A DNA stretch of 64,000 bases, from contig NZ_CP041692.1 of assembly GCF_007362775.1 (NCBI RefSeq), positions 3,224,001 to 3,288,000 on the forward strand, given 5' to 3'. The translations under genes and the position numbers were made by a program. The stretch is from Microlunatus elymi (lineage in GTDB: Bacteria; Actinomycetota; Actinomycetes; Propionibacteriales; Propionibacteriaceae). This document shows positions 54,929-62,075 of the stretch, in pieces (the first letter of the stretch is position 1; every line of letters starts with the position of its first letter). Under the pieces are notes generated by a model. That model was not told the origin of the DNA, ran no database searches, and saw only the letters and a program-made list of their open reading frames with translations.

Positions 54929-55697
54929 GGGCCAGCGCCAGCCAGTCGAGCACCTGCTGGATCTCGGCGTCCCACAGGCCCCACGCGTGTTCCCCGGGCA
55001 CGAACGACGTGCGGAGATCGAGCCCGCGGTCCTCGATCGCCCGGACGAACTCGCGGTTGTCCGGCTCCAACCCGTCCTCGGTGCCGCAGCCGACGTACAG
55101 CTTCGGGCTGCGCTCGACGTCGACCTTTCCCAACAGGGCAAAGAGATCCGCGGACTCCGGGATCGGTTCGTCACCGAAGATCCGCTCGAACATCCGCGGG
55201 TCGTCCGGCCGGGTGCGTCCGGTCCGCAGACCGGTCAGGTTGACCGCGCCGGACAGGCTCGCCGCGGCGGCGAACCGATCGGGCTCGGTCAACGCCCACT
55301 TCATCGCGCCGTAGCCACCCATCGACAGCCCGGCGACGAAGGTGTCCTCACGGCGATCGGAGACGCGGAAGAAGCTCTGCACGAGGGCCGGCAACTCCTC
55401 GGACAGGAAGGTCCAGTAGCGACCCCCGTAGGCCTGATCGGTGTAGAAGCTGCGGTGCACCTGCGGCATCACCACGGCCAGGCCGAGCGGGGCGGCGTAG
55501 CGTTCGATCGAGGTTCGCCGCAGCCAGATCGTGTCGTCATCGCTCAACCCGTGCAGCAGATACAGCACCGGCGGAAGATCGGCTCCGGCACGGCCGGTCA
55601 TGCCGATCTGGGTCTCGGTCTGCTGCGGCAGGATCACCGTCATCGAGGTGCTGAGTCCGATCGCATCGGAATAGAAATCGCATCGCAGATGGGCCAT
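54924..55697 (-). CDS. Esterase, S-formylglutathione hydrolase/antigen 85-type fold
   Basis: A 257-residue alpha/beta hydrolase. PPVLYLLHGLSDDDTIWLRR (oxyanion region), the nucleophile FVAGLSMGGYGAMKWAL, the acid region CGTEDGLEPDN and the His in FVPGEHAWGLWDAEIQQ follow the order of the esterase D/antigen 85 family. There is no signal peptide, so it is cytosolic and a carboxylesterase role is likely. ATG 55697 (MAHLRCDFYS) is the start. Stop codon lies in a 21-bp-period direct repeat. Confidence 0.88.
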   Translation of the reverse strand: MAHLRCDFYSDAIGLSTSMTVILPQQTETQIGMTGRAGADLPPVLYLLHGLSDDDTIWLRRTSIERYAAPLGLAVVMPQVHRSFYTDQAYGGRYWTFLSEELPALVQSFFRVSDRREDTFVAGLSMGGYGAMKWALTEPDRFAAAASLSGAVNLTGLRTGRTRPDDPRMFERIFGDEPIPESADLFALLGKVDVERSPKLYVGCGTEDGLEPDNREFVRAIEDRGLDLRTSFVPGEHAWGLWDAEIQQVLDWLALAR

Positions 55698-55748
55698 GGC
55701 GCTCAGCCTGCCATGGCCCCTCCGCGATCCGGTTGTGGACCCGTCGCG

Positions 55749-58241
55749 TCAGCGCTGACGTCGGCGAAGCAGGATGCCGACGCCGGCCGATACCAGCAGC
55801 GCGCCGATCACCACCGAAAGCAGCCCGGGGCCGCCGGTCTGTGCGAGATCGCCGCCGGCGGGCGGGGTCGACGCCAGCCCGGCGGGATCCGGACTGGTGG
55901 TTGCCGAGGGCCGGGCGATGTCCCGGGATCGGTGCGTCGGGCGAACCGGGTCCGTGGTCGGTATGCGGCTCGGCTTCGGCGTGCTGCTCGCGGGCGGTTC
56001 GCTGGTCGTCGGCCGGCCGGTCGCGGTCGGCCGATCGCTCGGTGCGTCCGTCGCGGTCGGCGAAGCAGTCGGAGTCGGCGACGTGGTGGTCGGCGGTGGG
56101 GTCGTCGGCGGGGGTGGCTCCTGTGCCGGCAGGCTGTCGCCGCCGAGGAACGCCTCGTCGGCCTCCGCGCCGTACTCGACCACGTCGTTCCGGGAAGCGG
56201 TCACCGTGCCGGGCAGTTGCGGATAGTCCCGCTTGAACGTCGCAGCCTTCAGGTTGTCCCGGGGCGATCGGCCGAAGTCCACACCCCCGGAGACGCCGAC
56301 GGTGATCGTGTAGGTCTGATCGCCGTCGGAGTATTCGCGGGTCACCTCGTACTGCACGGTGGTGAACTCCTTGCGCATCTCCTCCCAGACCTCGTGCGGA
56401 TCCCACTCAGTCCGCGCCGGCCAGCGGCTGATGTCGCCGCTGTCGATGATGTCGTGGAAGGCGCCCGGGTGCTTCCAGTCCCGCTCCCGGATCCACTCGG
56501 CGGCCACCCGGCTGGTGTAGACCCGGCGCAGGTCGGCGTACGCGGCGTTGTTGTTGACCGCCTTCTCGACCTCGGGCACCACGTACTTCAGGTACTGCCG
56601 ATGGTTGTAATCCAGCGTTGCCTCGGAAGCGTGGCAGGCCTGTCCTCCCGGCGGCGCGGTGTCGTAGTCCATCCGCTCGGCCGACACCTTCAACGGTGCG
56701 TCCAGGATGAACAGTTCGTCGCCGTGCTGGCGCACGATCGCCGGCTTCGGCTCGATCCAGAACCGTACGCCGGGATAGCAGAGGCTGTGGTTCTCCACCT
56801 TCAGCGCGTCCCAGAACTTCTTGCCCGACGGGGTGTCCGGATGCATCAGCCGTACGTTGTCCCGCTTCATCTGGATGTCTGCCTCGAGCAGCACCCGGCC
56901 GGCGTCGGTCTTGGCGAACGTCTTGTCGATCACCCGATCCGGCTGATCCGGATTGAGGTTGACCCAGAATTTCTCCCGCGGCAACGCGAGCCAGGTGAAG
57001 AACGCGTCCGAGGACAGCTCGGCGGCCTCGAGTCCGCCGTAACCCGGCGCGACCGCATCGTCGTCGGCCTCGTCCGAGTCCTCGAAGCCCGGGATGTCGT
57101 CGGCCCGGAAGGCGTAGTTCAGGCCCTTCGGATCGTCGGCCAGATAGCGCAACTCCATCGACGTCCAGTCGATGCCACCCGGCCTCGGCGGCGGCGCGGC
57201 GCGTGGTCCGGACTCGCGCCAGAGCTGCCGGTTGGCGTCCTGGTAGGACTTCGCCTCCGCCGCGATCTTGCCCGTCCGGTTCACCATGTCCGGCATCGCG
57301 CCCTTGGACGGCTTGTTCGGGTCGGTGGTGAAGAGCTTGGCGGCCGGTGTCCCCTTCTTCGGCGCGGAGCGATTCACCTGTTCGGCATTCGCCTGGTAAT
57401 GCGCGGGAGCGCGCCCGCCGTTGTCTGTCAGGAACTTGGCTGTGGCCTTCGTCGGTTTGCGCGAGTTGATCTGCTGTACGTCGACGCCGGTCCTGGCCTT
57501 GACGTCACGATCGACCAGCACCTGCTTGCGGTCGGTGCCGCTGTAGGCCTTCGCGTCCAGCGCGGCCTTCAACTTCGGGTTGTAGAAGTCGTAGCGACGG
57601 TTGTTGATCGGCTTGCCGTCGGGGCCTTCGATGCCCGCCTGACACCACCAGTCGTCGCCGAGCAGCCCCAACTGCTCGACCAGGTATTTCTCGAACGCCT
57701 TGCCCTTGGCATCGTTGCCCTGGTTGGGGATGTAGGTGTTCAGCCACTTCTTCCAGGGCAGTGGATTGCTCGGCTTCTTCTTGATCTCGCCGTTCTTCCA
57801 CTTCTCCAGGTCGCTGGCCTTGTCCTCGTTGTATTTGTTGAATCGAGCACCGGCCCGCTTGCGCCAGAGTTCTTTGAATTCGGCCTCACTGGTCGCCTTC
57901 TCCGGGTCGTACTGCTTGTAGTCCGAACCCAGCTCGAGCAGGTCGTCGGCCGACATCGCGATGTCGCGGATGACCTCGGCCGGGTTCTCGTAGGAGAACT
58001 TTCTGGTGGAGTTCAGCGACGACTGATTGTTCGACCCCAGACCGGGGATCTTGGTCCGGTCGGTCAGCGGCTTGCCCTTCAGGTCGGGATACACGTCCCG
58101 GCACAGCTTCCCGCCGATCGGGTCACCGGGTTTGGCCCAGGCCGGCGGGGCCCAACTGATCAGGCTCGCGGCGAGCCCGAGGGCCATCGCCACCACCAAC
58201 AAACGGACGCTGTATCTGGACGTTCGGGTCCCACTCAGCAC
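55749..58241 (-). CDS. Large LAXTG-anchored surface protein with nuclease-like region
   Basis: An 830-residue exported protein. Signal peptide to about residue 36 (SWAPPAWA), a lysine-rich segment, then residues about 178-260 with a PD-(D/E)XK-like layout: Glu184 in GKAFEKYLVEQ, Asp218 in NRRYDFYNP, Asp229-x-Lys231 in AALDAKAYSG, and Gln240. Residues ~390-690 match, from memory, an uncharacterised Streptomyces surface family (LFILDAPLKVSAERMDY, YADLRRVYTSRVAAEWI, IIDSGDISRWP, GGVDFGRSP). A long Pro/Thr/Ser stalk leads to LAQTGG (from 799), a hydrophobic helix and RRRQR, a class E sortase signal. Start GTG 58241 with AAGGGA upstream. Role unknown; whether the nuclease-like region is active is inference. 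Confidence 0.85.
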   Translation of the reverse strand: MLSGTRTSRYSVRLLVVAMALGLAASLISWAPPAWAKPGDPIGGKLCRDVYPDLKGKPLTDRTKIPGLGSNNQSSLNSTRKFSYENPAEVIRDIAMSADDLLELGSDYKQYDPEKATSEAEFKELWRKRAGARFNKYNEDKASDLEKWKNGEIKKKPSNPLPWKKWLNTYIPNQGNDAKGKAFEKYLVEQLGLLGDDWWCQAGIEGPDGKPINNRRYDFYNPKLKAALDAKAYSGTDRKQVLVDRDVKARTGVDVQQINSRKPTKATAKFLTDNGGRAPAHYQANAEQVNRSAPKKGTPAAKLFTTDPNKPSKGAMPDMVNRTGKIAAEAKSYQDANRQLWRESGPRAAPPPRPGGIDWTSMELRYLADDPKGLNYAFRADDIPGFEDSDEADDDAVAPGYGGLEAAELSSDAFFTWLALPREKFWVNLNPDQPDRVIDKTFAKTDAGRVLLEADIQMKRDNVRLMHPDTPSGKKFWDALKVENHSLCYPGVRFWIEPKPAIVRQHGDELFILDAPLKVSAERMDYDTAPPGGQACHASEATLDYNHRQYLKYVVPEVEKAVNNNAAYADLRRVYTSRVAAEWIRERDWKHPGAFHDIIDSGDISRWPARTEWDPHEVWEEMRKEFTTVQYEVTREYSDGDQTYTITVGVSGGVDFGRSPRDNLKAATFKRDYPQLPGTVTASRNDVVEYGAEADEAFLGGDSLPAQEPPPPTTPPPTTTSPTPTASPTATDAPSDRPTATGRPTTSEPPASSTPKPSRIPTTDPVRPTHRSRDIARPSATTSPDPAGLASTPPAGGDLAQTGGPGLLSVVIGALLVSAGVGILLRRRQR

Positions 58242-58430
58242 GGAATACGTCCCTTCGAACGCAATTGAAGAAGGTGATCAACTGGGCGTCAGGGGAAGCT
58301 TGTACCCGGGCGGGATACTAACCAGGGATGAGGTGAAGTCGCCACAACTTTGGTTTGTTGATCAATCAGAAGTTGAGCACACAGAAGTTGATCTTGGAAG
58401 CTGAGTTGGGCCCGGGTTAGGCTGCCGGCC
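58242..58430. promoter_or_regulatory. Divergent promoter region of the surface protein and its neighbour
   Basis: 189 bp, AT-richer than its surroundings. The direct repeat CAGAAGTTGA occurs twice about 17 bp apart before the plus-strand gene; each resembles a -35 core (TTGA) or a regulator half-site. Boxes for the minus strand are unclear. Confidence 0.4.
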
Positions 58431-59333
58431 ATGGGATCGGGATCCGAGCTGCAATTGCAGGAATGGCTGGATCAACTTCCGCCGCGCCTGGACGGGTTGA
58501 GCGACTTCGTGCTGCCAGCCGATGTCGGACTCGACTTCAGCCCGGAGTCTCTTCCGCGGGTGGAGCAGGCGCTGCTCATCGACCCCGCCCTTGCCGACTC
58601 GGCAGACCCGATCGCCGGCTATCTGGGCGAGACGTTGATGCGGATCGCCGGTGGCGGGTGGCGTTGGGACGATGTCGCCGGCCGGCCGGTGGTGATCACG
58701 GATCAGGCGCTCGGACTGGCGCCGATCTCCCCGTACGAGTTGATCATGAATGCGCTCGACCGGAAGTCGGGAACGGTCTTCGCCGACACCGCGGCCGAGC
58801 TGGAACGGGCCGTCGCGGATCGGCGAGCACACGATCGGAAATGGCAACCGGAGAAGGAACACACCTCGGGTGTCGACCGGTCCGCCCCCACGGCCCACAT
58901 CGACCCGTGGTTGAGCGATTGGCTCGAGGTACGACGGCGCTCCCATCCGGCCTGGACGGCACAGTTCGGCGCCGCAGACGCCTGGGACTTCTCCGTCGCA
59001 TCCCTCGACCGGCTGGAGCAGCAGTTGCTGGCCAGATTCGGATCGGTCGAGGACCTGCTGGACCCGGCCAACAGCGAACTGGCCGAGGGAGCCTGCTGGT
59101 ATCTCGGCGAGGTCGCCGTCCGGCACCGGGACGCGGCCTGGGTCCACCACCCGGAGGAACCGGACGCTCCGGCAGAGCAGACCGCGGCACAGAATCCGTG
59201 GATCGGCCGGCCGTACGTCAAGCAGAACCACGGCGACCTGCACGCCGAGATCCCGATCGGGCTGATCCGCGCGGTCGTCCGCGCGCGGGAACCGGGCACC
59301 TTGCAGCGCCGGTTCGGCTCCTTCGAGCCGTAG
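58431..59333 (+). CDS. Protein of unknown function divergent from the surface protein
   Basis: A 300-residue soluble protein without signal peptide. The first half ([51 protein letters not shown]) and the second half ([58 protein letters not shown]) have the same internal pattern, so it may be a tandem repeat of one helical-plus-strand domain (L..LE..LL ... YLGE ... W.W). I recall similar Streptomyces proteins but no function; the fold could suit an immunity-type protein. ATG 58431. It shares a promoter region with the LAXTG protein. A link between the two is inference from position only. Confidence 0.7.
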   Translation: MGSGSELQLQEWLDQLPPRLDGLSDFVLPADVGLDFSPESLPRVEQALLIDPALADSADPIAGYLGETLMRIAGGGWRWDDVAGRPVVITDQALGLAPISPYELIMNALDRKSGTVFADTAAELERAVADRRAHDRKWQPEKEHTSGVDRSAPTAHIDPWLSDWLEVRRRSHPAWTAQFGAADAWDFSVASLDRLEQQLLARFGSVEDLLDPANSELAEGACWYLGEVAVRHRDAAWVHHPEEPDAPAEQTAAQNPWIGRPYVKQNHGDLHAEIPIGLIRAVVRAREPGTLQRRFGSFEP

Positions 59334-59339
59334 CTTGGA

Positions 59340-60287
59340 TCAGCCCTTCTGCTGCTTGACCGCCTCGGTGACGGCGGGCAGCACGGTCTTCAGGTCGCCG
59401 ACGATGCCGAGGTCGGCGAGCGCGAAGATCGGCGCCTCCGGATCCACGTTCACGGCGACGATGGCCTTCGAGGTCTGCATGCCGGCCCGATGCTGGATCG
59501 CGCCGGAGATGCCGGCGGCGATGTAGAGCTGCGGGGAAACCGTCTTGCCGGTCTGGCCGACCTGGTAGCTGTGCGGATACCAGCCCGAGTCGACGGCGGC
59601 ACGGGAGGCGCCGACCGCGGCGCCGAGCACGTCGGCCAACTCCTCCACCGGGGAGAAGTCGCCGCTGGTGCCGCGTCCGCCGGAGACCACGATCGCGGCC
59701 TCGGTGAGCTCCGGCCGGCCGCTGGCCCGCTTGGGCTCCGACGTGACGATCCGGGCCCCCTTGGACGACTCGGCGACCTCGAAGGACAACGCCTCGACCT
59801 CCGGAGTCGCCTGCGCCGCCTCGGGAGCGACCGCGTTCGCCTTCACCGTGATCACCGGGATGCCGTGGGTGATGTTCGACTGCACCGTCCAGTTTCCGGC
59901 GAACACCGACTGGGTGACCAGCGGACCGTCGTCGCCGGCAGCGACATCGACCGCATCGGTGATCAGTCCGGAACCGAGCCGGACCGCCAGCCGGGCCGCG
60001 ATCTCCTTGCCGTCCAGGCTGGAGCCGAACAGCACCGCCGCCGGCTGGACGGACTCGACCGCGGCCTGCACCGCGTCCACCTTCGGGGTAACCAGGTATT
60101 CGGAGAACGCCGGATCGTCGGCGGTCAGCACCTTCACCGCGCCGTACTCGCCCAGAGGTCCGGCGGCGTCCGCGCCGTCCGCTCCGAGCACCAACGCGAC
60201 CGGATCACCGAGCCGACGGGCCAGCGTCAGGAGTTCCAGCGTCGGCTTGGCCACCGCGCCGTCAACCACGACCAAAATCTGCGACAT
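59340..60287 (-). CDS. etfA: Electron transfer flavoprotein alpha subunit
   Basis: With EtfB it takes electrons from acyl-CoA and other dehydrogenases. The 315-residue protein has the FAD-binding C-terminal domain: [37 protein letters not shown] (Arg in SGGRG binds FAD) and [20 protein letters not shown], both split here for length. Start ATG 60287 follows AAGGA at good spacing. It lies downstream of etfB, with palindrome P3 in the 75-bp gap, so the amount of etfA message may be lowered by it. Order etfB-etfA matches mycobacterial fixA-fixB. Confidence 0.96.
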   Translation of the reverse strand: MSQILVVVDGAVAKPTLELLTLARRLGDPVALVLGADGADAAGPLGEYGAVKVLTADDPAFSEYLVTPKVDAVQAAVESVQPAAVLFGSSLDGKEIAARLAVRLGSGLITDAVDVAAGDDGPLVTQSVFAGNWTVQSNITHGIPVITVKANAVAPEAAQATPEVEALSFEVAESSKGARIVTSEPKRASGRPELTEAAIVVSGGRGTSGDFSPVEELADVLGAAVGASRAAVDSGWYPHSYQVGQTGKTVSPQLYIAAGISGAIQHRAGMQTSKAIVAVNVDPEAPIFALADLGIVGDLKTVLPAVTEAVKQQKG

Positions 60288-60303
60288 CGCCAATTCCTTA
60301 TCT

Positions 60304-60353
60304 GACTTGTCGATGAGTAGTTGCGCTATGGCCCAACTACTCATCGACAACTC
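60304..60353. repeat. Long palindrome P3 between etfB and etfA
   Basis: Arms 60304-60323 (GACTTGTCGATGAGTAGTTG) and 60334-60353 (CAACTACTCATCGACAACTC) pair over 20 bp with one mismatch; the centre is CGCTATGGCC. Outer word and centre match P1 and P2, but the inner 12 bp are different and still complementary. It starts 9 bp after the etfB stop codon. Confidence 0.8.
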
Positions 60354-60362
60354 GATGGTGGG

Positions 60363-61142
60363 TCAGAGGTATTTTCCGTTGATCAAGAACTCGGTCAGTG
60401 CGGCGGCGCCGGAGCCGTCCTCGTCGACGACCTGCCGGCCGGCTTCCTTGGCGGGCTTGGGATTCGTGCTGGCCACCGCCGTCCACGCGTTCTCCAGGCC
60501 GACCTCGAGATCAAGATCAAGATCGTCCAACTCCCACTCCTCGACCGGCTTCTTCTTGGCCGCGAGGATGCCCTTCATCGACGGGTAGCGGGCCTCGCCG
60601 GACTGGTCGGTGACACTGACGATGGCCGGCAACGTGACCTCGACGGTCTGGCTGGCGGCATCGCCGTCGCGGCGGATGGTCGCGGTGTTGCCGTCCAGGC
60701 TCAAGGTGCCGCCGAAGGTCGCGGCCGGCCAGCCGAGCCGTTCGCTGATCATCGCCGGTACGACGCCCATGGTGCCGTCGGTGGACGCCATCCCGGCCAC
60801 CACCAGATCGGGTTCGAGCTTGCGGATCGCGGCGGCCAGAATCGCGCTGGTGGCCGGTGCGTCGGAGCCGTGCACCGCCTCGTCGTTGATGTGTACGCCG
60901 CTGGTTGCGCCCATCTGCAGCGCCCGCTTGATCGCGTCGTCGGCGTCGTCGGGACCGAGAGTCAACGCGACCACCTCGACGTCCTCGCCGTCGTCGGCGA
61001 TCTGGAGCGCCTGCTCGACCGCGTACTCGTCGAGCTCGGACAACAGGCCGTCGGTGGCCTCCCGGTCGACCGTGCCGTCCTCGGCGAAGCCCCGGTCACC
61101 GGTGGCATCAGGTACGTACTTGACCAGCGTGACGATCTTCAT
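60363..61142 (-). CDS. etfB: Electron transfer flavoprotein beta subunit
   Basis: The 259-residue beta subunit, which binds AMP and contacts the dehydrogenase. Family blocks: MKIVTLVKYVPDA at the N-terminus, ADDGEDVEVVALTLGP, DLVVAGMASTDGTMGVVPAMISERL with the recognition segment (often the ETF signature) and a C-terminal tail. Start ATG 61142. It precedes etfA. Upstream, 930 bp without an intact gene follows. Confidence 0.96.
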   Translation of the reverse strand: MKIVTLVKYVPDATGDRGFAEDGTVDREATDGLLSELDEYAVEQALQIADDGEDVEVVALTLGPDDADDAIKRALQMGATSGVHINDEAVHGSDAPATSAILAAAIRKLEPDLVVAGMASTDGTMGVVPAMISERLGWPAATFGGTLSLDGNTATIRRDGDAASQTVEVTLPAIVSVTDQSGEARYPSMKGILAAKKKPVEEWELDDLDLDLEVGLENAWTAVASTNPKPAKEAGRQVVDEDGSGAAALTEFLINGKYL

Positions 61143-61366
61143 CTCTCGCCCTTCTTCGTCGACTCCGCGAGCTTGTTCGGACGCTCATATTACTCACCAG
61201 TAACCTGGCCCCGGCCGGCCTGGTCGCTGTCCGCACCGGCCTATGACCGCGACCCTATTGCCTGCTCCATCAGGATCGCCGCGGTGGGTTCGGAAAGGAC
61301 CTGATGCTATGCCGCACCCCTGCGGGCACCGGAGCCGGGCAGGGCTACCGGACACTCTGCCGTGCC
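61143..61366. other. Region upstream of etfB
   Basis: About 220 bp holding the presumed etfB promoter; ATTACTCACCAGTAA at 61190-61204 includes a TTACT/AGTAA dyad and may be a regulator site. No gene seen. Confidence 0.4.
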
Positions 61367-61650
61367 GCGTGAATCTGCCCCAAACGGGTGTCCCGCTGGG
61401 AAACGACTCTCGGGTGGCAGCAACGTCCGGCTGCACCTCGGGCCCGGGGACGTCGGCGGTCCGGGGACCTGAATATGAGGCGCCAGACGGTCAAAATCAC
61501 CGGCGGACCACGAGTTTCTTGATCTGGTGCCTTGATCCCAGGGATCGATGCCGGACAAGCCAGTCCGCGCGAGCGGTTCCGCACGCTCCAGGGGAATCCG
61601 GCAGGTTCGCGATCACGCAAATGGCGCCCGGTGATCGATCCGCATCTGAC
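61367..61650 (-). repeat. Dispersed non-coding repeat, copy B
   Basis: Inverted copy of 20695-21010. The core shares GGCTTGTCCGG, the dyad GATCCCTGGGATC, GGCACCAGATC, GATTTTGACC and ATATTCAGGT in the same order and spacing. Indels relative to copy A break any shared frame. It ends about 85 bp before a broken addiction-module gene. Confidence 0.85.
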
Positions 61651-61735
61651 ACCGGGCTGACAGTGCTGAGGAGGTTTCTGGCGCTGGTCAGGTTCGTGGC
61701 AGCGCCGACGGCGATCGGGTTACCAGACCGATGCC

Positions 61736-61930
61736 ATGACAGCAGCCGAGGTGATCCGAGCGGCGATGGAACTGTCGCCCATAGAGCGGAGGATGTCGCG
61801 CGGACACTGCTGGACAGCGTTGATGACAGCGGCGTCGATCAGGATGGGATCGACGAGACTTGGAAGACTGTGGTCGGTGACCGCATCAATGAGATCCGCA
61901 GCGATCGCCTGGCACGATCAGGGTGGTTTT
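61736..61930 (+). pseudogene. Frameshifted addiction-module (TIGR02574-like) antitoxin gene
   Basis: Reading from ATG 61736 gives MTAAEVIRAAMELSPIER; then a one-base shift gives AEDVARTLLDSVDDSG and on to IDETWKTVVGDRINEIRSD. Joined, this matches the small addiction-module component family in both parts (ELxPxERAxxAxxLLDSxDD ... W...V..R..EI). So the gene seems to have lost one base near 61786. The C-terminal end is also unlike the family. No toxin gene follows. It adjoins copy B of the dispersed repeat. Confidence 0.65.
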
Positions 61931-62075
61931 GTCGCGGGCGGAATCTCAGCCTCTTGTCTTCGAATGGCGCGGCTGCTGGCCGGGAGGTGCCTCGCGTCCA
62001 CTTGTGTGTACCGACGCGGTACGACGGTGACCAGTTGGCTCAGTGCCCTCCGCATGCGGCTCCGGCCGCCGATGA
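61931..62075. other. Region between the antitoxin remnant and the GH3 gene
   Basis: About 145 bp before the stop codon of the GH3 gene; nothing recognised. Confidence 0.35.

Noticed and set aside
53676-58268. Open frame of about 1500 codons antisense to iscS, the esterase and the surface protein
   Set aside because: It crosses three well-supported genes on the other strand and has no recognisable domain.
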